A model generated the notes under the pieces. That model ran no database searches. It was not told the origin of the DNA and saw nothing but the letters and a program-made list of their open reading frames with translations. Shown piece by piece: positions 45,206 through 52,874 of a DNA stretch of 64,000 nt (the first letter of the stretch is position 1; every line of letters starts with the position of its first letter). Position numbers and translations under genes: made by a program. This stretch comes from Streptomyces sp. NBC_00568 (lineage in GTDB: Bacteria; Actinomycetota; Actinomycetes; Streptomycetales; Streptomycetaceae). Location of the stretch: positions 1,550,001 to 1,614,000 of the forward strand of contig NZ_JAPENW010000001.1 in assembly GCF_026341855.1 (NCBI RefSeq), read 5' to 3'.

Positions 45206-45367
45206 TTAACGACGAATGCGCGGCAGACTTCCGCGCAGCAGCTTGACGACCTCAATGGCCCGTCGGGCCTTGCTGTCGTCAAAGGTGAACGCTGCGAACA
45301 GAGCGCAGATCGCGACGACAATCGTGACCAGCAAGGGAGGAACGGCGAACAGCCACAGGAAGGACAC
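45206..45367 (-). CDS. small membrane protein at the element's right end
   Basis: This 53-aa protein has one strong membrane helix (FLWLFAVPPLLVTIVVAICA) and a basic C-terminus (RAIEVVKLLRGSLPRIRR). The GTG at 45367 has GGAG ten bases upstream. No family is recognised. The 384 bp to the right attachment site hold no other gene. Confidence 0.5.
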   Translation of the reverse strand: MSFLWLFAVPPLLVTIVVAICALFAAFTFDDSKARRAIEVVKLLRGSLPRIRR

Positions 45368-45656
45368 GGGACGACAACTCCATGATGAATGGATTTGTCC
45401 CGCCACCTGCGGCTCGCCAGTCCGATCCGGCTTCGTAGTGCTGGGAATGAATGGCTTCAGCATCCTGGGCTGTGTGAGGTGCGCTTGAGGCTCGGACCCG
45501 ACCTAGTACCACGCGCTTCGCGGCAAGCCTATGCGATCCGCGGCAGTGAGCCCTGATCCCAGCGGGGACGACATCCAGCCGAGCCCACGGGTGTTGCAGC
45601 CCGTCGGCGAAGCCGACCGCGTTCAACAGGCGCAGGAGCCGGAGACGACTTCCGCC

Positions 45657-45678
45657 TTCGCACTATCTGCGATACAGG
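45657..45678. repeat. candidate integrase arm-type site 3
   Basis: The sequence is TTCGCACTATCTGCGATACA plus two bases. It is the right-end partner of the sites at 26,641 and 27,404 and lies 74 bp from the attachment core. Confidence 0.6.
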
Positions 45679-45751
45679 AGAACACCACACGCTTTTGTGG
45701 ATCACAGAACCTACTGGTCAGGGCCCCTTCGCAAGCCGAACTCTGATTGTG

Positions 45752-45794
45752 CTCCGGAGCCGTGTGCGCAGGTTCGAATCCTGCCGGGGGCACT
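45752..45794 (+). repeat. right attachment site (attR core) of AICE 1
   Basis: This is an exact 43-bp copy of 26,493-26,535. It is only the tRNA 3' portion and not a working tRNA gene. It also forms the left boundary of the second, tandem element. Confidence 0.95.
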
Positions 45795-45847
45795 TCGCCT
45801 CAACCAGCATGATGATGCGGTTGACCAGCGCAGATGCCTAGCATGAA

Positions 45848-45878
45848 GAGCGGGGCTCAGTCTCACTGAGTCCCGCTC
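45848..45878 (+). terminator. terminator at the left end of AICE 2
   Basis: GAGCGGGGCTCAG / CTGAGTCCCGCTC with loop TCTCA and a following TTTGT. It has the same layout as 26,590-26,620, about 54 bp after the attachment core. Confidence 0.75.
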
Positions 45879-46018
45879 TTTGTCATTAGTTCGCATTGAT
45901 CGCGATAGACCTGCGATAGGACGTCGCAACCAGGCACGGAAGCTGACCCAACGCCGCCCCCCTCCTGACTGGCGCTTCCAGCCGTGCATCGACAGTCGAT
46001 GCACACGAGGGACACGCC

Positions 46019-46663
46019 TCAGTCAGGCTCTCCCCCAAGCGGGTAGCGCTGCTGGATGAGCGAAAGCAGTCGCTGACGCACCAACCTGAGGCTCTGTAGC
46101 GTGGCCTGCATCTCCGCAGCCATTGCCTGGAACTCTCCCTCGGAGAGCCCGCTCTTGAGCCCCTTCCTCACTGTGCGACGATGCTCTTCGACCCACCGAG
46201 ACCTAGAACTGACCGCCTCGTCAAATTCGGTCAAGAGCTCAGGACAGTAGATACCCATCAGGCTGCGAAGGGAGCGCCTGGCAGCCTGCCGGCGCTTAGC
46301 GCCGCTCCACCGCTGCATCACCGGAGCCGAAGGTTGCAGCACCGAGTCAATGTCACTCGTCGCCCTGTTCGTATAGCTGCGGGACCCACCAATCTGCACA
46401 ACAGGCCCCTGAAATACTGAACGCAAAACTACGTTCGATACATCGTAGGCATCACGAGCTTCATCTAGCCGCTGCTGCTCAAGGAGTGTGACAGCCTCGC
46501 TCGTTTGCTCCGCGGCTTCGCACCATTCGCGCAAGATCTCGTGCAGCTCCATCAATGCGGCATGCAGATTGGGCCAAGCGGGCGCCCCGAGGGCTTGACT
46601 CGCGACCCCCTTCAGGACTGCGGTCCCCGCCTTTGCTACTACAGCAACTTCAGCACCCGCCAT
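46019..46663 (-). CDS. hypothetical helical protein of AICE 2
   Basis: This 214-aa protein is mostly helical with coiled-coil character (LHEILREWCEAAEQTSEAVT; VRKGLKSGLSEGEFQAMAAE). I do not recognise a family. It sits between the attachment site and the integrase, the slot that in AICE 1 also holds unrelated hypothetical genes, so it is probably swappable cargo. Confidence 0.65.
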   Translation of the reverse strand: MAGAEVAVVAKAGTAVLKGVASQALGAPAWPNLHAALMELHEILREWCEAAEQTSEAVTLLEQQRLDEARDAYDVSNVVLRSVFQGPVVQIGGSRSYTNRATSDIDSVLQPSAPVMQRWSGAKRRQAARRSLRSLMGIYCPELLTEFDEAVSSRSRWVEEHRRTVRKGLKSGLSEGEFQAMAAEMQATLQSLRLVRQRLLSLIQQRYPLGGEPD

Positions 46664-46813
46664 GATTCCCCCATGGTTTACGCAAGTGCGCTAATTATGC
46701 CCACTCCTGTGGTGGTGCACCAGGGAATCTGCATCCCGATGCACCGCCGCTACAGCCCGCAGGAACCCAAGCTGCCGAGTCAGAACTAACGATCAAGTGC
46801 CGTCATCCATGCC

Positions 46814-48253
46814 CTACGGCCAGGAGAGTTCCTTTTCGATCTTCTCATTCATGGCTTGCTCTTGGCCATAGATACAGCCTTCATAGACACGATGGATCAC
46901 TTCCGGCGAGTTGCCGACCCTGCGGGCAACCTCGGCCACGGGTACTCCAGCGTTCAGCCACGTGGTGATGCAGGTGTGCCGCAGGTCGTACGGACGTCCC
47001 CCGAGGATGGACACCTGGAGGTCAGGCGGGAGCGCGTACTCCCGAGCGTCCCGCCATACACGCCAGTAGGTACTGCTGCCTACGAGACCGCCCCGCTCGT
47101 TCGTGAAGAGCCGTCCGTCCTTGGCCGTGCCGAACTCCTTCAGGTGGGCGCGGAGCATGGCCACAAGCGGCGGAGGGATTGGGACTGGTCGGTCTTCCTT
47201 TGCCTCCCTCGACTTCAGGCCGCGCTTGTCGTGGCGCTCTCCGCTGTCTGTCCACTGTTTGCCCGACACGGGGTGCGTGTCGTGAAGCGTCAGAACGCCC
47301 CACCCCTTCTCCGGAAGGTAGCAATCAGCCTTGCTGAGGCCCACAGCCTCACTCGGACGGAGCCCCGCGAAGTACATGACCGCATAGAAGCCCACCAGAC
47401 GCCGGCCCTTCTTGCGGTCCCATGTCCCGACGTACGAGACCGAGGCGAGGAGTTGAGCAGCCTGCGTCTTGTTCACGAGAACGCGGGGGTCCACGCGGTC
47501 CGATGAAGCGCTCTTCACCTTCTTGATTGCGGTGAGTGGGTTCTCCGTCAGAAGCTTGCGCTCGATGGCATATTCAACCGCGGTGTTGAGCGCGCGCCGA
47601 CGGCGACGGGAGGTCTCCCCCGCCGCGGGGGTCCCGTCCAGTTTGAAGGAGATCCGATACTGAACATCGCGAAGAATCTTCGGGTCTTCCAGCGAAGAGA
47701 CGCGAAGCGATTTATTGGAGATCCACTCGTAGGCGTCTTCAAGTCCATCCGGCGGGTCAAGTTCGGCGTTCTTGGGAATGACCGCCCACCGGAAGGCGAG
47801 ACGCAGCTCTTCCGGCGACGGAATTTTCTGTTCCTGCTCCATCAGAGCCAGCGTCACCGCGGCGAGCCCATCGGCGATGCCCTGACGGGTCTTGGCTGCG
47901 GCGGTCGGCCAGCGCATCGCCATGTACTCGCGACAGAAAGCGAACCAGGGCAGTTCCTCACGGGCTTGCTTCGCACTGGCCTCGGCTCGTACCTCGGATT
48001 CAGGCAGACCATCCGTGATGCGGAATGCCTCGCCACGGCGCATTGCCTGCCACAGTTCAGATCTGCGGCTCTCTGCGAGCGCCACCGTGGCAAAGGTTGC
48101 ACTACTTACCTTCCCTCCAACTTTCCAACGGAGTTGATAGGGACGGGTCTTGCTCTGTGCCTTGGACACCTTCCACAGGCGGGCATCGAGCGAAAACCCC
48201 TCCGGGGCCGAGCGGTTGTTCAGCTCGGCCCCACTGTCGGTGCCCTTCGTCAC
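46814..48253 (-). CDS. int: site-specific tyrosine integrase (AICE 2)
   Basis: This 479-aa integrase is clearly homologous along its length to the one at 28,033-29,496. Catalytic residues are in YFAGLRPSEAVGL, YDLRHTCITTWLN and IHRVYEGCIYG. The frame looks intact, so it may still be active and could act on the same attachment core. The GTG at 48253 overlaps the excisionase stop. Confidence 0.92.
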   Translation of the reverse strand: MTKGTDSGAELNNRSAPEGFSLDARLWKVSKAQSKTRPYQLRWKVGGKVSSATFATVALAESRRSELWQAMRRGEAFRITDGLPESEVRAEASAKQAREELPWFAFCREYMAMRWPTAAAKTRQGIADGLAAVTLALMEQEQKIPSPEELRLAFRWAVIPKNAELDPPDGLEDAYEWISNKSLRVSSLEDPKILRDVQYRISFKLDGTPAAGETSRRRRRALNTAVEYAIERKLLTENPLTAIKKVKSASSDRVDPRVLVNKTQAAQLLASVSYVGTWDRKKGRRLVGFYAVMYFAGLRPSEAVGLSKADCYLPEKGWGVLTLHDTHPVSGKQWTDSGERHDKRGLKSREAKEDRPVPIPPPLVAMLRAHLKEFGTAKDGRLFTNERGGLVGSSTYWRVWRDAREYALPPDLQVSILGGRPYDLRHTCITTWLNAGVPVAEVARRVGNSPEVIHRVYEGCIYGQEQAMNEKIEKELSWP

Positions 48254-48441
48254 GCGCTCTCCTCCAACGTCTGGAGCCACCGACTCAGTTCGGACCGCCG
48301 GATTCGCACCGCGCCGTTCGGGCGCTTGATGGACTTCGGGCCCTTCTTGTACTGCCGCCAGCGGTAGAACGTCGCTCGCGGTACGCCTATCTCTTCGATC
48401 ACTTCGGGGATGGTCAGCATCTCGTCGCGGGGCTTGGCCAC
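48250..48441 (-). CDS. xis: excisionase / helix-turn-helix protein (AICE 2)
   Basis: This 63-aa protein (LTIPEVIEEIGVPRATFYRW, then RIRRSELSRWL) is homologous to the excisionase of AICE 1. The GTG at 48441 is preceded by AAGGAGGAG. It overlaps the integrase start by four bases. Confidence 0.87.
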   Translation of the reverse strand: MAKPRDEMLTIPEVIEEIGVPRATFYRWRQYKKGPKSIKRPNGAVRIRRSELSRWLQTLEESA

Positions 48442-48771
48442 GACTCCTCCTTGGGCGAGAGAGCAAGGGAAGGTGGTGGGACCAGCCGAGAGCCGCCACA
48501 GAAACCACGAAATACACAGAATCCCTGGATTACGGGCCTGACCTGCGGCGATGCCGCAAGGTGCGGGTCGCCACAGAAATCGCGGAAAGCTCCACAGAAA
48601 TAGGCGACCGGACCGGTGCGGCCGACACCCGGCTATTTCTGTGGCTTCTCGGTTCGTTTCTGTGGCAGCGCACCGCGGGCCCCGACAGGGCCGTCTGTGC
48701 TGGTCAGGGGCTTGCCGGGGTATTTCTGTGATTCTGTGATTTCTGTGGCGGGGGTCAGGCGGTCGGGTCGA
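48442..48771. repeat. iteron-like region with CCACAGAAA / TTTCTGTGG repeats
   Basis: CCACAGAAA occurs at 48496, 48571 and 48592. Its complement TTTCTGTGG occurs at 48636, 48657 and 48740, with a one-mismatch copy at 48723. The arrangement is roughly symmetric around 48,615. The region is A/T-richer than its surroundings and lies between xis and the replication-gene remnant. It may be a replication origin or operator array. Confidence 0.7.
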
Positions 48772-49068
48772 TCAGGCGAGGGTGAACCAGGTAGCGGGGG
48801 AGGGTGGCCGGCCGCGTCCTCCGGTGCGGTGGACGGCTTGGGCGCGCACGTAGCCGTGGTCTTCCAGCAGAGCCAGCACCGGATCGAGGTCGTTGGCGGT
48901 GCGGAACTCGGAGCGGGAGAGCTTGACCATCAGGTCCCGCTTGCTGACCTCGCGCCACCCATGGGTGCGGAGTGCTTCCAGCACGGTGCGGGCCCGTTCG
49001 GCGATGCGGTCGGCGCCCATGGAATCGAACGCGGCGAGGCTGTGGCTGATGAAGCCGCTACCGCACAA
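48772..49068 (-). pseudogene. C-terminal remnant of a replication helicase/primase-type protein
   Basis: About 98 residues with a winged-helix end (RDLMVKLSRSEFRTANDLDP; LALLEDHGYVRAQAVH; GGRGRPPSP) match the C-terminus of large DUF3987-type AICE proteins as I remember them. The rest of that roughly 500-800-aa protein is absent; upstream sequence past about 49,080 is unrelated. A TTG could start a short peptide, but a truncated gene is more likely. Confidence 0.6.
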
Positions 49069-49164
49069 CCCACGCCTCCATGGTTCATGCCGTGCGTGGC
49101 ATACCCCTACAAGGGCCGCAATAGCCCGGGTCGTAGATGGTGTTCCGCTGGGTGGTGTAGTCGG

Positions 49165-49433
49165 TCGGAGTGCCCCGGAACGCCATGGACCGATTCCCGC
49201 GGTCGGTGCCGGACCTCACCCGACGCCCGTTCGTCCTGCTCCACACGAACGTCCACCGGGCCAACGTGGTGCTGACGCCCCGTGGAGGACGGCGAGCCCT
49301 TGGACGAGGGTGTGGCGGCGCAGGTGCTGCGGTGGTGGCACACCGAGGACCGGGCCGGAGAACTCTTGCTTCGGCGGTCCCTGCACGTGCCCGGAACTGT
49401 GGCTTCCGTCATGGCGAATGTGATCTTGTCCTG
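49165..49433 (+). pseudogene. degraded chromosomal gene fragment
   Basis: One frame reads DRFPRSVPDLTRRPFVLLHT then NVHRANVVLTPRG, which faintly recalls the H-x-D-x(4)-N region of aminoglycoside-phosphotransferase-like kinases. Another frame then reads EGVAAQVLRWWHTEDRAGEL to a stop at about 49,433. No single frame covers both, so this looks like a frameshifted remnant at the element/chromosome junction. Confidence 0.4.
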
Positions 49434-49446
49434 ATGGGATCGCCGG

Positions 49447-50478
49447 ATGCTCGGTTTCCTCCTCCGTCTCCTGCCCTTCTGGGTCCGCGAACCCCTGCTC
49501 ATCGCGGTCGGGTCGGTCCTCGGCGTACGCATCATGTATCTCGCCTTCCGCGATCACGATCGGGTCGCGGCCGGTCTCGGCATGGTGTTCCTCGTGTTCA
49601 CCGCGATACGCGTCTACGTGGTGATCCGGGCCCTGCGCGCACGCCGGAACCCGAGTCCGGCAGCCTCCGCGGACGGGGCGGGAGTCGCTGCTGCCGCCCA
49701 CACTCAGGCCGAGGCCCGCACTCAGGCCCAGGCCCAGGCCGGAACCGGGCCGCGGCCCGGCCCGAGGACTCCGGAGAAGGAGCACAACGCATGGAGCCAG
49801 GCCGTCGCGGCCGTGGCCGTGTTCGGGGCAATCGCGGCCGTGCTGTGGCTGTCCCCACGCTTCGTGCCGTCCCACGACAACGCCGCGCAGCCCGCCTCGT
49901 GTTCGGGCGGGGCGCACGAGAAGCTTCCGAAGGCCTACAAGGACACACCCCGGCCTGTGACCGGTGAAGAGCTGTGCAAAGCGCTCAACCGGCCGGATCT
50001 GGCCGAGCTCCTTGGAACGCCCGGAGAGACCGCGACCTCTGTCTCCAGCACCAACAACACCGCTCCTCTGACTGATGGGAGGGTCGCCCAGCCGGAGGCC
50101 GAGGTCACGTTCGACACGTACACCGTGAATGTCTCGGCCACTTACAACCAGCTGACGACCGACCAGTACGTGAAGCTGATGAAGTTCGGGGACGAGCAGG
50201 ACATCAAGACGCTCACGCTTCTCGGCCGGCCCGCGGTCCTCTTCTCGGATCACACCATGAAGATCGAGATCAATCTCGGGAGTGGTGGCGGATCCGGCGG
50301 ACCGGTCGAACAAGGCCCGCCGGCCAGGACGCTGTCCATGGCCCTGGACCGTGATGACCGAGGCGGCTACTGCGACATCACCGTGTGGAGCAAGTCCGGA
50401 GCCCTCCCGAACGACAGCGCTCTCCTCGACGTCGCCGAGAAGGTCCTTGCGAGGGTCCCCGAACGAACTGTCCACTGA
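49447..50478 (+). CDS. membrane protein, DUF6215-like
   Basis: This 343-aa protein has two hydrophobic N-terminal segments (about 10-62), a Pro/Ala/Gln linker, a third membrane helix (about 117-137) and an extracellular domain (ELCKALNRPDLAELLGTPGE; VTFDTYTVNVSATYNQLT; GGYCDITVWSKSG). The last part matches what I know of DUF6215 proteins of Streptomyces, which have no known function. It is the first intact chromosomal gene after the mobile region. Confidence 0.75.
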   Translation: MLGFLLRLLPFWVREPLLIAVGSVLGVRIMYLAFRDHDRVAAGLGMVFLVFTAIRVYVVIRALRARRNPSPAASADGAGVAAAAHTQAEARTQAQAQAGTGPRPGPRTPEKEHNAWSQAVAAVAVFGAIAAVLWLSPRFVPSHDNAAQPASCSGGAHEKLPKAYKDTPRPVTGEELCKALNRPDLAELLGTPGETATSVSSTNNTAPLTDGRVAQPEAEVTFDTYTVNVSATYNQLTTDQYVKLMKFGDEQDIKTLTLLGRPAVLFSDHTMKIEINLGSGGGSGGPVEQGPPARTLSMALDRDDRGGYCDITVWSKSGALPNDSALLDVAEKVLARVPERTVH

Positions 50479-50583
50479 GACGCCGAGAACAAGCGCGAGT
50501 TCGGATGCCGACAGTGACGGGCGAGCCCCGGCCACCTCGCTCGAAGGTCGGTGGTCTGGTGCCTCGGTGGTGGGGCGTGTGGG

Positions 50584-50967
50584 TCAGAGCGGCTGGAGCC
50601 GGGTGCGCAGGAGGCAGAACTCGTTGCCTTCCGGGTCGGCCAGGACGTGCCAGCTCTCGGTGCCGGTCTGGCCGACGTCGGCGGGCCTGGCGCCGAGGGC
50701 GAGCAGCCGTTCCAGCTCGGCGTCCTGGTCGCGGTCGGTGGCGTTGACGTCGATGTGCAGTCGGAGTTTCCCGGTCCGCGGGGCGTTGCTGGGGCTGAGG
50801 ATGAGGGTGGGCTGCAGGCCCCCGAAGCCGACGTCGGGCGGCCCGATCTCGATGCTTCCGTCGTCCTCCCGGCCGAGTTCGACGTAGCCGAGGACCTCGC
50901 TCCAGAACGCGGCCAGCCGGTCTGCGTCGGCGGCGTCGATGACCAACTCACTGATGCGGCATGCCAT
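50584..50967 (-). CDS. VOC-superfamily (glyoxalase-like) protein
   Basis: This 127-aa protein has two beta-alpha-beta-beta-beta modules: ISELVIDAADADRLAAFWSE and the second with RLHIDVNATDRD and HVLADPEGNEFCLL. Metal-binding positions (His in LHID, Glu in NEFCL) are present. The substrate cannot be predicted. It converges with the DUF6215-like gene. Confidence 0.88.
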   Translation of the reverse strand: MACRISELVIDAADADRLAAFWSEVLGYVELGREDDGSIEIGPPDVGFGGLQPTLILSPSNAPRTGKLRLHIDVNATDRDQDAELERLLALGARPADVGQTGTESWHVLADPEGNEFCLLRTRLQPL

Positions 50968-51173
50968 GCCCGTCAGTGTACGGAGGCAACCCGGGAATCG
51001 ATCGTGGGCCGCGTGCTCGTCCCATACGTACGCGCAGTTCGGCTTCGGGCCGGGCTCTGTTGGACCTGCCTCGGCCGGATCTACGAGCAGGCATCCTGAG
51101 GCCCTTGCAACCGCGGGTCGCGGCGCCCCCTCCTACTGAGAAGATCGAGGCGCGAACCATCAGGGGGAGATCC

Positions 51174-51374
51174 ATGACCGTCGTTGTGCTGCTCGGGGTA
51201 CTGCTGCTCGTCGTCGCGGGATGCGTGTGCGTGTTCCGGGATGCCAGGGGTGGTGCCCCCCGATGGGTCCACGTCGTCGCGGTCGTGACGATCGCGGCCG
51301 GCGAGGTGCTGAGCCGTTCCAGCAAGCGCGGTCGCGGCAGCGGTGGCGGTGGTGGCGGCGGCGATGACGACTGA
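51174..51374 (+). CDS. small membrane protein with glycine/aspartate tail
   Basis: This 66-aa protein has a hydrophobic N-terminus (VVVLLGVLLLVVAGCVCVF), a second weaker hydrophobic stretch and a Gly-rich tail ending in DDD. The ATG at 51174 has GGGGGAG upstream. No family is recognised. Confidence 0.65.
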   Translation: MTVVVLLGVLLLVVAGCVCVFRDARGGAPRWVHVVAVVTIAAGEVLSRSSKRGRGSGGGGGGGDDD

Positions 51375-51569
51375 TGCCGCCTGAGTGGCGCCCGAGGGCT
51401 TCTGAATCCGCGGGCGGCTGTCTCCTGGACCCACTTCGCCCTCGCGGGCCGGGCGCTCCGTACCCGTCGGGCCGTCGGGCCGACGGGTACACAGCGTCGG
51501 TGCGCCGGTCCGTCGACCCGCCAGCCCGCCAGTCGACCCGTCGGTCCCGACCGGCCCCCAACCGCGTGG

Positions 51570-52454
51570 CTAGGCCCCGGACACCGTCCGCTCCTGGTCG
51601 ACCCGCGCCGTTCCTCCCAGTCGGATCCGCTGTCCCCGGTGGCCGGACGAGTATGCCGTCGCGCTGATCGTGGCGGGGTTGCCGAGTGCGTCGCCCATGT
51701 CGATGGTGAGCTCGGCGGTGCCCTGTCCGGCCAGGTGTGCGGCGAGGCAGGCGCTGCTGTTGGCGTTGGCGATGTCCTCCGGGACGCCGATCGACGGTGC
51801 GAACATACGGGCCGCGAGGGAGCCGGAGGGCGACGGCGGGGAGTAGGCGTACGCGCCCAGCAGGCCGAAGCGGTCGCAGGCGTCGCGGAGTCGGTCGAGG
51901 TCCGGGGTCAGCGCGGCGAGGGCCGCTCGGTCGGGAACGGGCACCAGGAGCCGTTCTCTCCCCAACCCCGCGACACGCATGTCCGAGCCGGACTCGTCCG
52001 GCACCAGACCCAGGGCGGACAAGGCCAGGGTGCGTTCGGCTTCGGTCGGTTCGCGCAGGTCGACCGGGCCGGGGTCGAAGGCGGCGGCGAAGTGGACGCC
52101 GCGCGGTTCGGACCAGCCGTCGAAGACGCGCGTCGATGTCCGCAAGGTGACCCGGCGGGACGCTGGGGCGCCGTCGCGCGACGCGAGGTACGCCAGTGCG
52201 GCGACCGTTCCGTGTCCGCAGGCCTGCAACTCCCCCTCCGCGGTGAAGAATCGCAGGTCCGCGATCGGTTCGCGGGACTCGCCGGGGTGCACGCGGACGA
52301 AGACGGCGTGCGACGTACCCGACTCCGCCGGCACCCGGCGCCGCTCCGCGTCACGGAGGCTCAGCGGCGCCTCCTCCAGCACCACCGCCGTGGGGCTGCC
52401 GCCCGAGCCGTCGCGCAGGCAGGCACGGACGAGGGTCACGGACGGCTCTGTCAC
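51570..52454 (-). CDS. PhzF-family epimerase/isomerase-like protein
   Basis: This 294-aa protein resembles the PhzF fold of two matching halves: SGGSPTAVVLEEAPLS near the start, FFTAEGELQACGHGTVAALA with the usual CGHGT-type motif, and MFAPSIGVPEDIANANSSAC in the second half. The N-terminal catalytic Glu region (VPAESGTSHAVFV) is loosely kept. The GTG at 52454 follows GGAGGGCGAACA. A minisatellite lies immediately upstream. Confidence 0.83.
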   Translation of the reverse strand: MTEPSVTLVRACLRDGSGGSPTAVVLEEAPLSLRDAERRRVPAESGTSHAVFVRVHPGESREPIADLRFFTAEGELQACGHGTVAALAYLASRDGAPASRRVTLRTSTRVFDGWSEPRGVHFAAAFDPGPVDLREPTEAERTLALSALGLVPDESGSDMRVAGLGRERLLVPVPDRAALAALTPDLDRLRDACDRFGLLGAYAYSPPSPSGSLAARMFAPSIGVPEDIANANSSACLAAHLAGQGTAELTIDMGDALGNPATISATAYSSGHRGQRIRLGGTARVDQERTVSGA

Positions 52455-52457
52455 TGT

Positions 52458-52694
52458 TCGCCCTCCAGTGTGGCGTGGCCGGGTCGTCCTCCAGCGTGCC
52501 TTGCCCGGTCGCCCCGCAACACGGCGTGACCCCCCGGTCGCCCTCCAGCATGGCGTGACCCGGTCGCCCCCGGCACGGCGCGACCCGCTCGCCCCCACCG
52601 GAACGGCGCGACCAGTTCGCCCCCAGCACGGCGTGGCCCGTTCGCCCTCCAGCATGGCGCGACCCTTTCGCCCCGCACAACGCGGCGCGGCCCG
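52458..52694. repeat. minisatellite, about nine 24-30-bp units
   Basis: Imperfect units of the form TCGCCCTCCAGCATGGCGTG plus ACCCGG follow one another from 52,458 to 52,694, immediately upstream of the PhzF-like gene. Individual units vary by substitutions and a few bases of length. No frame codes for a convincing protein here. Confidence 0.85.
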
Positions 52695-52803
52695 TCCTCG
52701 CGACCTTCTCCGCAGTGGGCACCCTCCTGGAGCGGCAAGAGGCAGCCTCAGGGGCCTGTGCCCGCGGAAGGCACCGAGCCCCATCCCCAGCGCCTGAGCG
52801 TCA

Positions 52804-52874
52804 GAGTCCGGCACCGGGCATCAATCGCCTGAGTCCGGCACCGGGCATCGAGCGCCGGAATCCGGCACCGGGCG
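52804..52874. repeat. three 27-bp tandem units after ku
   Basis: Units beginning GAGTCCGGCACCGGGCAT are at 52804, 52831 and (GAATCCGGCACCGGGCGT) 52858. They sit directly downstream of the ku stop and have no T-run. Confidence 0.8.

Larger units (their letters stand above)
26493..45794. mobile_element. AICE integrated in tRNA-Arg(CCG), about 19.3 kb
   Basis: This is an actinomycete integrative and conjugative element bounded by a 43-bp tRNA-derived direct repeat. It carries tyrosine integrase and excisionase, a primase-polymerase plus RepA-like ATPase replication pair (the primase-polymerase class of AICE replication modules), an FtsK-type transfer protein, an SpdB-like spread protein, a GntR regulator, and cargo including an E1/E2/JAB operon. 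All core genes look intact, so excision and transfer seem possible. It has the pSAM2-type organisation of Streptomyces. Confidence 0.92.
45795..49080. mobile_element. second, truncated AICE in tandem at the same site
   Basis: After the right repeat the sequence again shows the terminator with loop TCTCA, a hypothetical gene, an integrase, an excisionase with the same GTGA overlap, and then a replication-protein remnant. Transfer genes and a further tRNA repeat are missing up to the chromosomal genes beyond 49.1 kb. It is therefore a decayed relative left beside the intact element. The right limit is approximate. Confidence 0.8.

Noticed and set aside
45752..45823. A second tRNA-Arg gene
   Set aside because: Only the 3' 41 nt of the tRNA plus two bases are present. 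The D-arm and 5' acceptor strand are missing, so it is an attachment site.
52458..52694. CRISPR array
   Set aside because: Units are imperfect and contiguous, with no unique spacers, and no cas genes are nearby. It is a minisatellite.
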